Shown one piece after another: positions 32,760 through 45,138 of a stretch of 64,000 nucleotides of DNA (the first letter of the stretch is position 1; each line of letters begins with the position of its first letter). This DNA is from Chrysaora quinquecirrha (taxonomy: Eukaryota; Cnidaria; Scyphozoa; Semaeostomeae; Pelagiidae). The stretch is from NCBI GenBank assembly GCA_014526335.1, contig JACTAT010000032.1:1851026-1915025 (forward strand). The letters run 5' to 3'. The position numbers and the translations under genes were made by a program. The notes beneath the pieces are model-generated. The model had not been told where the DNA came from. It was given only the letters and a program-made list of their open reading frames with translations, and ran no database searches.

Positions 32760-33215
32760 TGAAGGTTTTTTTGAAAATTGCCTTTCCCCTTTTTTAACTG
32801 AAATTCCCGAAAAACTCTGATTTTAGATTTTATTTTACAATCTACTAATACGTTGAAAATTCAAACTGTTAAAATCTTCAACATAGAGAAATTAGTTGCG
32901 AAAATTTTTTTGAAAAATAATACTTTTCATGCAATTTTCCTGATTTCCTGACTTTTTTAACCGGAAATCCTAAAAAATTTCGATTTTAGATTTCATTTTA
33001 CAATCTTCAAGCATTCTAGAACTTGAAACTAACAATTTGTATCGAAATTATTGGTTAATTCCTTCTTAATGACATAAGATCCCTAAGTAGTTTTTTTTAA
33101 ATTCAAATTTTTCGTCAGACTTTTTTAAATAAAAAATTTTCCACAAGAGTCTCATAGTGAGGCTCTGAGTATATTAATCTACCTAAAATTGTGCTTTTAA
33201 TGGTACCAAGGAATC
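32760..33215. repeat. AT-rich region with a diverged ~180-bp duplication
   Basis: GATTTTAGATTT-ATTTTACAATCT occurs at about 32820 and again at about 32983, each preceded by a related TGAAATTCC/CGGAAATCC stretch. No coding sequence. Confidence 0.5.
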
Positions 33216-33261
33216 TAGTGCGGATTTTTTTCAAGGTCAACTCCTAATTCTGCCAGACTAC

Positions 33262-33865
33262 GAGGAACTTAATGCTTTCCTATATATACCAGAAAGAACA
33301 TGAACGAAACAATGACTCTCTAAATAACTAATGCTGTCGTAAACAGTTGGAAAAAGGCTGATTTGAGCCTCTGTTAAAGTCGGAAAAGGACTATACATTT
33401 TGGGACTTCTTAATGATGAACTGCAATAGTCGAAAAGACTACAGCACGTTGCCGCTATTCAACTAGGAACTTAATGGTTTGCTATTCTCTATACATACTA
33501 GCTGGAAGACAAACAAAACAATGATTATCTAAATCACTAATACTGTTGTAAACAGTTGGAAAACTACTGATTTGAGCCTCTGTTAAAGTTGGAAAAGGAC
33601 TATAAATTTTAAGGCTATTCAACAATGAACTGCAATAGTCTTAAAAAGACTACAGCACGTTGTGGCTTTTTAACGAGGAACTTAATGTTTTGCTATTCTA
33701 AATATATACTCAATAGAAGGCACACAAACAATGAATACTTAAATATCTAATGCTGTCATAAACTGTCGTAAACAGTCGTAAAACAACTGATTTGAGCCTA
33801 TGTTAAACTCGGAAAAGGACTATACATGTTAGGGCTTTTCAACAATCAACTGCAATAGTCGGAGA
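33262..33865 (+). repeat. Three tandem ~205-bp monomers, likely LINE 5' UTR
   Basis: Units start at about 33262, 33464 and 33675 with GAGGAACTTAATG. They share GATTTGAGCCTCTGTTAAA, GGAAAAGGACTATA and ACTGCAATAGTC. The array ends ~60 bp before the LINE ORF1 frame opens. Tandem monomers carrying promoter activity are known at L1 5' ends; by analogy these may be promoter units. Confidence 0.7.
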
Positions 33866-33921
33866 AAGTGCAATGTTTTTGTGATTGCAGTCTGAAGTAA
33901 TCCAAACATACTTAGTGTTAA

Positions 33922-34785
33922 AAGGAAGAAAATTTGGAATTAAAGTTAGAAAATCTGAAATTACAACTGCAACTAAGACCGATGATCTTATCCCCTGGGA
34001 AAAGTAATGAGAAATCAACAACAGAAGACATAATAGAAATTAGAACTGAGCTAATTAATAAAGCAGAAAATCACAAGAAAGCATCAGAAAATCGAACAAT
34101 AGAGCTCGATAAAAGCCTTTCTCTAAACGATACACCAAACAAGCAAAAGGAACAAAGTAAGGCAACTTGTACAGAGACGGTTAACAAGCACAGTCGCAAA
34201 CAACAACAAATTCGTAAAAGGAAAGCTAGGAGTAATCCAACACAGCCAAGTAAAGACAGAAATGATGACCCAATGCGAGAGACGGATGGAAATGAAAAAC
34301 TTAACGTCTTGATCGTCGGGGATTCTGAATTACAACGAGTAAATGCCACGAAGCTTTCAAATAACCAACGCAATGTGGAAATAAAGTTCACAAGAGGTAT
34401 GAAAATTAAGCAGGCAGTGCAAAAAGCAGGAAAGAGTAATAATGACGTAATAATTGTACACGTTGGTACAAACAACCTAAACAGTGGCACCCCAGAACAA
34501 ATAAGCAAAGAAACGATGGAAATGCTCAAGGATATCCAGAAGAACAATCCTGCATCTAGAGTAGTGTATTCGTCAATCTTTAAAAGAAAAGATAACATGG
34601 CACTAAACGCCAAAGGAATGAAAGTGAATAAACTTCTTGCCGAAGAACTTCCTATTAACGGATTGGACATGCTAGATAATGACAATATAATGTTTAGTAA
34701 TCTTTGGCAGGACGGACTGCATATAAGCGATGGTGGAGTTAGAAAATTCTCTGGTAATGTGAGTAAATTTATTAAATACTGTTAG
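33922..34785 (+). CDS. LINE ORF1 with SGNH/GDSL-like esterase domain
   Basis: Open from 33922 to TAG at 34783; the first ATG is at 33982. The N-terminal ~110 residues are Lys/Glu/Gln-rich and partly coiled, plausibly RNA binding. The SGNH domain then shows 'VLIVGDSELQRV' (Ser of block I), 'VIIVHVGTNNL' (Gly and Asn blocks) and 'WQDGLHISDGGV' (Asp-His of block V). In CR1-type elements this protein binds the RNA, and the esterase may act on lipids or membranes. No lesion is seen in the frame. ORF2 follows directly. Confidence 0.75.
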   Translation, partial: KEENLELKLENLKLQLQLRPMILSPGKSNEKSTTEDIIEIRTELINKAENHKKASENRTIELDKSLSLNDTPNKQKEQSKATCTETVNKHSRKQQQIRKRKARSNPTQPSKDRNDDPMRETDGNEKLNVLIVGDSELQRVNATKLSNNQRNVEIKFTRGMKIKQAVQKAGKSNNDVIIVHVGTNNLNSGTPEQISKETMEMLKDIQKNNPASRVVYSSIFKRKDNMALNAKGMKVNKLLAEELPINGLDMLDNDNIMFSNLWQDGLHISDGGVRKFSGNVSKFIKYC

Positions 34786-37673
34786 AGGCAACGCTCCCAG
34801 GCAGTTATTCGTAATAAGCCTAGTAAACGTGGCAAGAGAAATGGTCTCAAAATAGCGTTTCTGAATATAGTTTCTCTGAGAAAACATAAAAATGAACTTG
34901 AAATTGTCCTCAGGGATCATGATATTGATATTATAGGCCTTAGTGAAACACGTCTGGATGAAAAAATTGTAGACTCTGACGTTACCATTAATGGCTACAA
35001 TATCTTCCGTAATGATCGTAATATAAATGGTGGAGGGGTAGCTCTTTATGTAAAGGAAAGTTTACCATACCCTAACGTTAAACTTAAGAGTGAAAAATTA
35101 GAGCTATTATCAATTGAAATTCCATTACAACATGCGAAACCATTTCTTGTTGTTTGCTGGTATCGTCCTCCAACCTCGCATGTCGACGATGAAACATTCG
35201 AGAACCTTAGAGATGTCCTAAAGCAACTAGATAAAGAAGAGAAGGAAATCATAATGATAGGCGATACCAACTGTGACCTCACAAGTAAGCAAAATACTAA
35301 TGCAAAGAGGCTTAAAGCAATATACTCTGAGTACCAGCTTGAACAACTGATTAAAGGCCATACAAGAGTTTCTATAACAAATAGCGGACAGAATGAACAA
35401 AGAATCAGCAAAACGCTAATTGACCATTTCTCTACCACTAAAAAGCAATACATTTCTGACGTTGATATCTTAAGATTAGGGATGGTGGACCATTATCTGA
35501 TATACGGCGTACGTAAAATAAGTACCCAAAGACTCAAAAACAAGAAACCGAAAATAGCAGAGTCGCGTAGCTTAAGCAAATATGATAAGGCAGCTTTTCG
35601 GCATGATCTTCAACAAATCGAATGGGAATCCATCCTGAGTCCCCCTCGCCAATGATCCTGATAAAATGGCATCTACATTTGAAGACATTTTCGAATCAAT
35701 CCTAAGTATTCATGCACCTCTGAAAAAGAAGAGAATACGGTCCGACCCCGCACCTTGGATAACCCCGGAAGTAAGAAAAATAATGACGGAGAGGGATAGG
35801 GTAAAAAAGGGCTGCAATAAAATCTCCTGGTCTATGGTCATTATATAAACAACTAAGGAACAAGGTGACCAAAGCAATAAAGACGGCCCTGCAAACATAC
35901 TATCTAGGTCTCATAGAAGAAAATAAACAAAATCCGAGACATATGTGGAAGACAATTGACAAAGTCTTGAATAGAGGCGATCGCTCCACTGGAATATCTT
36001 GTCTAAATTCCGAGGGACAAAATCTCACAAAAGAAAAAGATATTGCTGAAGCCCTTAATTCACACTTTGTCTCAGTAGGTCCAAAACTAGCCAAAGAGTT
36101 AGAGTCTTACAGCGATGACGACCCTATCGGTAAAATCAACGCGGAACTACAAAATTTAGATTTAAATTGATTGATGATGCCTATGTCTTACATGCAATAT
36201 CAAAACTAAGGAATGGGAAAGCACCAGGACCAGATAAAATCTCTACAAAGCTAATTAAAGATTCTGGGGATTTTATCTGGAAGCCGTTAACAATGATATT
36301 CAATTCATCCATAGCAACTGGCGTCTTTCCAGACATTTGGAAATTAGCAAGTGTGACTCCAATTTTTAAAGCAGGCCAAAAAAAATGACGCTAACAACTA
36401 CAGGCCAATCTCGGTCATCTCAATATTTTCAAGAATACTTGAAAAGATTGTCCATGACCAAATGTTTGACTTTTTTCAGCCCAAATTAACTCGGAACCAG
36501 GCTGCTTTTCGTAAACTGTATTCAACAATAACATCATTGATTAACAGTACGGACTCCTGGTATGCCACTATGGACAGGAAAGAAGTCAACCTCACTATCT
36601 TCCTCGACCTAAAAAAAGCATTTGATACGGTCGATCACTCAATATTGCTTGCAAAATTAGAGAAATATGGCGTAAGAGAAACAACAGGAAATTGGTTTAC
36701 ATCCTATCTGAATAATAGAAAACAATTTTGCATGGTAGAGGGGCAAAAATCAACTGGCAAAATGGTAACCTGTGGGATACCTCAGGGTTCGTGCCTCGGT
36801 CCACTCCTGTTCATAATTTATCTAAACGACTTTGAAAAATGCCTAAAATTCTCGAAAGCAGGCCTTTATGCAGACGACACACATGTGACAATAACGTCAA
36901 ATAACCAAGAAAATCTTCTAGAGAATGCTCAACGTGAACTTATCAATATTTCAAATTGGATGAGAATAAATAAGCTGACTGCCAACCCTAAAAAAACCGA
37001 GTACATGTTGATTGGCCATCCGCGCAAAACAAATGTAATGAGTGTCGATGAGCCACTGATGCTCAACAACTCAGAAATAAAGCGTGTAAGGAAAACGAAA
37101 TCACTAGGTGTCATCGTGGATGAGGGACTTAACTGGGAAGAGAATCTCAAAATTGTAAAAGGAAAAGTTCGAGCAGGATTGGCATCTCTAAAAAAACTAA
37201 AAGATATCCTGCCACAAAAACAACTAGACAGTGTTTACCGAGCTCTGGTAGAAAGCCATTTGCGCTATGCTAATGTAATCTGGGGGAGCATTCCTAGTTA
37301 TAAACTAAAAATCCTACAGAATTTACAGGACAGAGCCAGAACCATAATTGAGCGGGCTAAAATCAGAGATAATTGGTCATATAAGTGGCTTGATGTAGAA
37401 CAACTAATCAAATTCGACAGATCAGCCATGACTTACAAAATTATGAACAGGATGTGCCCCGAGAGCCTTTGGGATAAATTCCCCCAGATATCCTTGCATT
37501 CAAGCTACAGAACGAGAAACTGCAAGGATATCCGCATACCAAGATACAACCTTGAATATGTAAAAGAAAGGCTTTCAATATTCAGCTCTTACTGCGTGGA
37601 ACAACATCCCCATCGGCATAAGAGAGCTGCCAACCTTCCCGCAGTTCAAAAGAAAATTGAAAATTCACCTTAA
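34786..37673 (+). pseudogene. LINE ORF2: AP endonuclease and reverse transcriptase
   Basis: The endonuclease (34840-35490) has 'GLKIAFLNIVSLRKH', 'IDIIGLSETRLD', 'CWYRPP' and 'IIMIGDTNCDL' (GDxN). Frameshifts fall near 35655, 35830, 36165 and 36390. The RT shows 'KLRNGKAPGPDKI', 'TIFLDLKKAFDTV', 'GIPQGSCLGPLLF' and 'LYADDTHVTI' (YADD near 36868), with thumb and C-terminal region to TAA at 37671. The last frame, 36462-37673, is 403 codons and intact. Confidence 0.8.
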
Positions 37674-37894
37674 GAGCTGAATCAAAAACGAAACACAACT
37701 CCCTGGAAGAGCAGCAATTCTAACAAATTTTATAAATTTATTGTATCCTACTTGAAACAATCGCCCGGCATGAACAATTTCAGTCACGCATTTAAGCACA
37801 CTTGCATCAAATTTAATTTTGATTTTTGATGTTTTCGTTTCCTAACAAGTTCTCCTTATGAAATGATTGAAAATAAAATTAATTTACCAGTTCT

Positions 37895-39150
37895 GGATCC
37901 TAAAAGATGGGTTTCGGTTTTCTGTTTAGTCATGCGAAAATAATTTCTGCTTTCCTCTTGCAACTTCTTCGGACTGTTGACAGGTGAATTAAATTTTGCA
38001 AGAGTATAACAAAGTAAGCGTGCTGTGTCTGCCTACTTGGCAAATACTTTCTTTGTTTTGGCGGAAGCCTGGTAGAGGTATTTTCAGTAATTTGTTTCAT
38101 TGTTTTACTTTCGTAAGCAGCTGTACAGTACATTACATTAATGACAGGTGACTGCCACTGCCTTATCGAAGTTAAAGGTTACAGCAATGCTTACTCAACC
38201 ACCATCAATCTTTGTTAGCATGCAGTGCAGGTATGTTCTCCTTTCCAACAAATCGAAATGATAGGGATTTCAAAAGGCTTCAGTTAAAATTTGCTTTAAA
38301 AAGCGAATTGCCTTCATTGGGAATGATTTAGCCTAAATTTCTACGTTATACAATAACCTTTCAGTCACTGCAGGAAAAATAATTTCTTATATTATTTTTC
38401 CACTGACACATTCGTTTGGCTGTTGAAAGTTTATTTCGTTTTGTTTTCAGAAGTCGGGGTACAACTCTGTGCATGTCATTTGCATGACATCCGCCTCTCA
38501 CACAAATAGTATACTGATTCTGTTTCGTAATTTTTCCTTGATGATTTCAATGTACTTCCACTTACCGAGCAAAGAATTTTACTAAGTTTATAATAAAGAA
38601 ATTAATTCATTGGGCCACCGCTTGAAGTTTACATCTTAATATTAAAAATAAATTCCTTTTACATGAGATCTAGGTAAAAGTTTTACTAAAACTCTGTATA
38701 ATAGTCATGAATTGGTTCCCATCACCTTACTTGAAAATAATAAATTTTAAGGCTTTTAAAATGTATTCTTTAAAGTTGTAGTTTGTTCACATCTGTCTAT
38801 GGTCAGTCAGTAGCATTTTCGTAAGCGCTCTGACAGATAGAACAGTATAAATTAAGAACGTTGTTAAAACCTGGACCAAGGAATCACATCGAGGGGCATG
38901 CTGTGGAACAGGTGGAACATGAAAAATGAAGATTCTCGGGAACAACACCTAGGAACAGGACAGGACTGAGCAGCATAAACAATAACAAAACTAAGGAAAA
39001 GTTCCTGAAAAAGGATTCAGGAAACGATTCAGATTAAATTAAGATTTACATTTAGTGTTACTTGATAAGTGTAACTAAGATTAAGAAAATTTTCATAGAC
39101 TGAGCTCCTTGGACTAAGACCAAGGAACAGTTCCTTCACTTGGAGTAAAG
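37895..39150. other. Intergenic, nothing recognised
   Basis: AT-rich sequence, no coding frame. From about 38880 short GGAACAGGAC-type repeats begin, leading into the duplication at 39155. Confidence 0.4.
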
Positions 39151-39154
39151 GGAC

Positions 39155-39700
39155 CCTTGACAGGGAGCAGGAACAGGACCAGTTATTTTGGACTAAGGTA
39201 CCTTGATTAATACCAAGGAACAGGACCCTGGGCTAGGACCAAGAAAAAGGACATATGACTAGAATAAAGGAAATACGTAGAAAATTGATCTGCAGGCAGC
39301 AGTATAGACAAGGGCCATTCAACGACTAACAACTTGAATGCACAGACCTTTAAGATAGAGGTTTTTATGATGCAAGGGTTGTCACCAGGTTGTGGTCAGA
39401 GATGGGCAAGGGCTATCTTATGCCCTGGACAGGGAGTAGAAACAGGACCAATTATGGTTTAAAGATCATGAACTAATACCACGGAACATAACATTTACAG
39501 GGAATGGGGAACAGGACCCTGAACTAGGGTCAAAAAAAGGACCTAGGACCAGAATAAAGGATCTAAGTAGAAGTTACGTCTGCAAACAGAAGTATGGGTA
39601 AGGACCATGGAATCACTTCAATACACAGACCTTATAAGGCGGAGGTTGTTATGAGGCGGAGGTTGTCATGAGGCAGTGGTCAGACACAGCCAAGGGCTAG
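39155..39700. repeat. Tandem ~270-bp duplication containing repeat R39 copies 2 and 3
   Basis: Unit 1 (about 39155-39412) and unit 2 (about 39423-39700) share, in order, GACAGGGAG-AG-AACAGGACCA, AACAGGACCCTG, an AGGACC/AATAAAGGA stretch, CAGAAGTAT-G-like sequence, CACAGACCTT and CAAGGGCTA. Many GGAACAGGACC-type words recur within each unit. The ends match the repeat at 21545-21640. Confidence 0.65.
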
Positions 39701-39719
39701 TCAAATAACTAAAAGACGG

Positions 39720-40555
39720 TACTGATTACTGGCTGACACGAACAGGGGAGGCAGAAACTGTTGGCACCAATGTCCTCATGAAAACTTTCAGCACCTCAAC
39801 GAGATATAAATAATGTCTCAGCACGTCTGTTGATCAGTGATTTCAGGTACTCAAAAAAGAAACCTAATTTTCCATCACCTGGACTGCATCACGAATCCAA
39901 ATCCTTTGCTCCTGGTTGTCTATCAAACATTTGTCCACTGTGGTAGGTAATGCTCTGCGTTTGTACAACGGTTTGCTTCTGGTAGTAGCAGTTTCTTGGG
40001 CAATCCAGTACCTCAGGTGCATCAGGTTATTTGGTATTGCAGAGATAAAACTGGAGGGAATGTACTTGTGTACCCGTTGATATACGCTAAGAAGCAACAA
40101 GAATTGTTATCAGTCTGCTGTGCCACAGTTCTTGGATAAGCTAGGACTCAATCTTGAACCTCGAAATATTTTTCATTAACAACAGCATGGAGATGCAGAA
40201 ACGCAATTATTTTTTGGAAAATTGACTTCCTCTGGTCCTGATTTCTCAATGAATCAGCAACATTCTATAATGAGTACAGCAACCATAAACATGACAAGTT
40301 TGTTACAGCAGCATTTTCATTTTTTTATAATACAAGAAGTAACATAGAAACAGAAAATTAAAACATGGCATACACAATAGATTTGATTGTTTTGATTCAA
40401 ACTTGAATCATCCTAAGCTAAATGAAGTCCAGCAATTTATAGTTAAAGACTAATTAGTATTACAATAGCAAGTGAATTACAAGAAAAATTTAATTAAACA
40501 ATACAAATTGGAGAAAAACCAGAGAACAACACTAGAAAAGAGTTAAAGGGATTGA
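39720..40555. other. Intergenic, nothing recognised
   Basis: I can name no domain. A 78-codon frame on minus (40100-39864) is unsupported by anything else. Confidence 0.35.
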
Positions 40556-40559
40556 CGAC

Positions 40560-41930
40560 ATTTGGGAATTAAGAGATGGTCAATCACGCAGAATAAGAAG
40601 ACTTTCATGAATAAAAGGTCAGCACTACTATTAGCTTTATTGATGATGGAGAAATTTTCAATGGAAGATTTGTGGTTGGTTTGAGATAAGTGTTCACTGA
40701 TTGAAGAAGGCGAGGTCTTGATTTTTGGCCATTTTGGTTAATTCCCAGATGCTACCTGCAATGGACGATGAAATGTTTGAGATGTCTTGCCATAATACAA
40801 ATCATTGCAGCTTTGGCACTTAAATTTGTTAATCACAGAGGAGCAAATGGTAATAGGAAAACGGTCTTCAAACGGAAAGAATCTGGAAATATGACTGCGA
40901 CTGAGGAAAATGACATTGATTTTAAGGTTGGGATAGCATTTTAAAGATATTGTTGAGTTTCCTCTTAAGTTGCCCTAAGAAGGGAAGGAAGAACAGAACC
41001 GTAGGTTTGAATTTTAGGTGTAAACAGGGGAACATTGATATTGTTTGTAAGAAAAGTTTTGATGACACGATCAACAAGTAAGAGTGGAAATGAATTATTA
41101 CAAAGAGCCTGTTTGACGTGTAAGATCTCACAAAGAACAGAAGCATACAAAGAGCAGATTTGAAAAGCTCGAAAAATATAAACATTTATAAGATTAATCT
41201 TGTATTTAGTAGGGGAAACACTAGAAAAATCAGTGCATAGACCAGTAAAGGTGTTCTTTCTAAAGAGGCTAGTTGAGAAATCATAACCTGTGCGGCTGAC
41301 AAGAATATCTAAAAAAAGGCAAAGAATTATCATTTTTAGTTTTAACGGTAAATTTGATACTTTCATGTTGAGAGTAAATATAATTAAGGAAAGAGTGAAA
41401 ATGTTGAGGGTGCTTGAAAGGACAGAGTGTGTCATCAACATAACGATGATAAAGAATAGTTTTAAACTCAGTAGGACAATCGGAAAGAAATTTAGTTTCT
41501 TAATTGCACATAAAAAGTTTAGCAAGAGTTGCCCAAAGTGCAGAGCCCATAGCTACTCCATCAGTTTGATCATGGAGAGACTCGTTGAATATGAAGTAGT
41601 TATCTTGAACAGCAAGCTCCAACAATATAGTGAATTGTAGCCGAGTGAAAGTGCATTCAAATTTGGATAGTTTCATTGATGGGAATATCGGTGAAGAGAC
41701 CAGAAACATCAAAACTGGCCATGGTGAGGTGTTCATTATGTTGAAAAGAAGATATTTCAGTGGCAAAAGTGAAGCAATCAGATACAGAGAAATCATTACA
41801 GGTGCCACGTTGAAGATTCGTTACCAGAAATTTAGACAGTTTATGGTTGTATGTACTAATAGCAGACAGAATAGGCCTAGCAGGACAATTAACTTTATGA
41901 ATTTTAGGAATCAGCAAGAACAATGCTCTT
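40560..41930 (-). mobile_element. Penelope-like retroelement, 5'-truncated, decayed
   Basis: On minus the pieces are in the order expected for Penelope-like elements: 'IPKIHKVNCPARPILSAIST', 'MASFDVSGLFTDIPINETI', 'HDQTDGVAMGSALWATLA', 'YVDDTLCPF' (RT catalytic pair near 41430) and 'FLDILVSRTGYDFSTSLFRK'. After several stops comes a relic of the GIY-YIG nuclease ('CQSCNDLYYGKTS' and 'SSISEHLSQTNHK'). Penelope elements insert using RT plus the GIY-YIG enzyme. Many shifts make it inactive. The 5' edge near 41930 gives way to unrelated sequence. Confidence 0.75.
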
Positions 41931-42664
41931 TGCTTTCATTTGCACTGTTGCTACTATCAAATGGTTCCAATTAACATTCACAAGAATAATGACGGCATCA
42001 ACAGTGTACAACTCAGACTTCATGAGCACATTACTCATCTCTAAACATTCGAGTCTTGCTGGGGTCAAGTTTCCAAAACAGATGGAGGATACTGTGTGTA
42101 TGGATTTGACTGTGACTGATTGCAAAATCACGTGGAAAAACTGTGATAAAATGCTTCCATTTAAAGCTGTGGCATTGCACAGCGAATTAAGGTCGATGAC
42201 ATCAATCTGGCATGCTTGGGGCTCCAAGTGAACACTTTTCTGCTCTTGATGTGATTGCGTTATCAGCATAGCTTTTGGAACAAGGTTTCAAGAAGTAGAA
42301 CAGCAGGTGTGAAGATCTTTGCACATTTGGAAAATCTAGGAAGTCAGAAACTCACTGTGTCTCAGCTAATTCGTCATCATAGGTTTTCACATTTAAGTTG
42401 TCAATTAAATGTGCTGCATTACTCCCACATGCATTTGTAATAGCATAGTGAGATACAATTGCCTTTAATGATTACTTAAACTCCATTCCTGAACGTTGCA
42501 TTGAATAGCATGTCATGTCTAGAGACAAGGGCAACTGAACAGCAGTTTGTTAGATTCAACTAGACCTATCCCAGGAAGCTCTCTTTGGATGAATGCTAAG
42601 AACAGATGAAAGTTATTCACAGCAGTATTAAAAAGGATGGCGACTTGCAACCTTTTTCACAGAC

Positions 42665-42912
42665 AGCTTTCAAATGTTCCCAAAGCAAATCTTGCAGACA
42701 GATTGGCGTATCTGAATCTATGACTGGAACACTTAGTAGGGTGTTTCGGTGGGTAGAACCAGCCATACCATGACAAAGTAAACAATAGCGCATGTCAAAG
42801 CAAACCATTTGGTAATCCTTTATTAACTGGTCGCTCAATGGGTTATCGAAATAGTAAGTTATCAGGCTGGAGTAGAATTCGGCAGCATCTCTGTGACCAC
42901 CTTTCTGTGGAT
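42665..42912 (-). pseudogene. Possible ubiquitin-specific protease exon
   Basis: On minus, an acceptor TCCACAG is followed by 'GGHRDAAEFYSSLITYYFDN' and then 'FDMRYCLLCHGMAGSTHRN' and 'LLSVPVIDSDTPICLQDLLW'. USP domains have a Q-x-D-A-x-E-F block and a later C-x2-C with a 'vpi...l.dll' block in this order. The catalytic Cys and His boxes were not found. Weak call; it could be another fold. Confidence 0.3.
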
Positions 42913-43004
42913 CAAAACGTTTTGTAATAAGGTAAATCAATAATATAACACAATAAAATCCATGTTCTAGATTTCGGTGTATACAATTGAACCGTACCAT
43001 CCTG

Positions 43005-43595
43005 GATCAAAATGTGAAATACAAGACAAGGAAGATCCATTTACAGTCAAGGAAGAACTGAAAGGTGCGAATAATTGAGGAAGAGTACTGAATTGAAAAT
43101 ATTTATTCGCACAATGATTGAGAAGCTACAAAGTTACTAAGTTTCCAAGCAAAACAGCTCTGGATCCATCTATCAAATATTTTCAAAATTATGGAATATC
43201 TGATAATCATGCATGTTTCTGTGATTGTTCATTATTGTAACAGTTTTGAAGACCAAGTCATAATCCGCTCTTGACTGAAAACAGCAATAGCAAAGATCTC
43301 TTTGATCCAATGAATTAGACAGCTTGTTTGTAGCTCCTACAAAATGAATAATAAGAATGAAAATTTCATTCGAAGTATTCATTATTTTAAACTTCGAGGA
43401 TGATAGAGTGGCAACATGAAAAATAATGTTTAGAATTTCTCAATTTGCTCCTCATTTTCCGAAAGAGCGTGAAAAATGATGTCAAATTGCTTCTTTACTG
43501 TGCCATTTTGTTGATATGAATCTGCAGTGAGACAGCAGGGACACTAGGGAACATATAGCTGAAATATTTCCATATAACGATTTCATGTGCTCCCC
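43005..43595. other. Intergenic, nothing recognised
   Basis: AT-rich, no recognised frame. The first satellite landmark appears at its right edge. Confidence 0.4.
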
Positions 43596-44172
43596 AGAAT
43601 CTGATTCGCAGCAGTGAAGCCAGCAAAATATGATATTTGCATTGATTTTGAATGGAAAATACTTGGAATCAGTGTGAAACCCAAGCTGGCTTATAAACGT
43701 TGAAACAAATCAGGAATCTAGGTTTTCTACAAACATTTCAAACGTATAAGGAAGCAGAGTCAATTTAGGCCCTCACCATCAGATTTGCGGCAGGGATACC
43801 AGAGTATGTAATATTTTCGATTGTGTTACGGAAAATGCCTTCTGACCGATTTGAAACCTAAAAAGACAGATAAAGCAGGTGCAATTGAATCAGAATGTAA
43901 AGTTCTCCACAAAAAAGTGCAAACATTGAAGGAAACAGACTGCATTTAATGGCCCAGCATCAGAGTCGCAGCAGGGAAACCATAGTATCTGATATTTGTT
44001 TTTTTTTATGGACGGACACTTTTTGAAATCGTTTAAAACCTAATCTGAGGAATTGAACAGTTTGAGCTAATCAAGAAATCGAAGATTTTCTGAAAAATTG
44101 CTAACATTCAAGTGAAAAGAGTGGATTGAATTTACTTAACATCAGATTTGCAGCAGGGAAACCACAGTGATA
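43596..44172. repeat. ~180-bp satellite, about three to four diverged units
   Basis: The landmark ATCAGATTTGCAGCAGGGAA and its variants recur near 43601, 43781, 43961 and 44142, almost exactly 180 bp apart. Other shared blocks are AGGAAGCAGA/AGGAAACAGA and AAACCTAA. Units differ by many substitutions. No coding sequence. Confidence 0.75.
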
Positions 44173-44174
44173 AA

Positions 44175-44990
44175 AAGATTATTTCATGTTAACTCATTAA
44201 TTTTCTTTATTAAATTGAAGTATTAAATATAAAAAAAGTTCAAAAGTTGTGTTAAATTATCTAACATAGCAATATTTGGTATAACAAACTTGGTCTTGAT
44301 CACCACAATAAAAATACTTGCAAATGCAATATTTGTATTTGACATTTTGGTAGCCCTTCTGCGAATCTGATGGCAGGAATCTGATTCTGAGTCTGATGTG
44401 GTAAACATGGCACAAGAAAGCCAACATGCCAAGGCCAAGAACCCATCTCTATCTAGGCTGTGCCTCAGTCTGGTATATGGCCCTTGATTTCAAGTCCCTA
44501 GCTGTACTATGATGTAGTGCCGACCTAGGTGGTACTTGCTGCTAAGATTTGCAAATCCATGCATCGAAGTGTGTGACAAGTCATGGTTGTATTGTGCCTT
44601 GAAGTTTTGGGCACGTAATGAAATAGATTCTTTTCCTATAGTAATCTTTCATCCTTTCGAAAACTAGTGGATAAGCATGCTCCTCTAAAAACTTACGTTC
44701 AAAGGGGAAATACTGCCCCCTTCATGTATAAAGAATGACAAAAGGCAACTTTTACTACATCAAGTCTAAAAGAAAAGCTAAATAAAAACCCCACTGTTGA
44801 GAAGTGTCGTCCTCTTTGGGTCACTTTTCCCATTGTGATGTTCTTTCACATCTGCTCGTTTTGAGCTTAGTAGTTTGTTCCTACAGAGTTTGTAGGCGAC
44901 AATCAGAGAAAACACCCAAAGTAATCAAACATGGGAAGTAACAATTGGAATTCTTGTAAATAGTTGCTTGTTTGTTAATTGCTGACTATA
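44175..44990. other. Upstream of the BEL leader; probable LTR body, not resolved
   Basis: No coding frame. It directly precedes the LTR-like U5 end at about 45005-45067 and so may include the 5' LTR, but I could not define its left end because the 3' copy is mostly deleted. Confidence 0.35.
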
Positions 44991-45069
44991 TATGCTGAAA
45001 ATATTACTCTGGATGACTCTACTCTGGACTTTATTTCTTGGTAAGCTCAAAACTCAACTTCACAAAAAA

Positions 45070-45087
45070 TGGCACCCAACGTGGGGT
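45070..45087 (+). promoter_or_regulatory. Primer-binding site, tRNA-Lys1,2 type
   Basis: TGGCACCCAACGTGGGGT differs at one position from the lysine-1,2 primer-binding sequence used by many retroelements, and lies ~5 nt after the U5 end. It would prime minus-strand DNA synthesis. Confidence 0.65.
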
Positions 45088-45138
45088 GAGCTCTAAATAA
45101 AGTTCAGAATATGAGTAATATTAACTAAAGTGTCGAAG

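Larger units (their letters stand above)
33262..37890 (+). mobile_element. CR1/L2-like LINE, near full length
   Basis: The order is 5' monomers, ORF1 with an SGNH esterase, ORF2 with endonuclease and reverse transcriptase, and a 3' UTR ending around TGAAATGATTGAAAATAAA near 37870. ORF1 esterase domains occur in CR1- and L2-type LINEs. ORF2 carries four frameshifts, so the copy is dead. I saw no clear target-site duplication. Confidence 0.7.

Noticed and set aside
34071..34685. 204-codon hydrophobic minus-strand ORF
   Set aside because: Antisense shadow of the LINE ORF1 esterase; its Ser/Leu richness comes from complementing Lys/Asn codons.
41904..42269. 121-codon minus ORF left of the USP-like exon
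   Set aside because: No motif, unusual composition, and it straddles the edge of the Penelope element; not supported as a gene.
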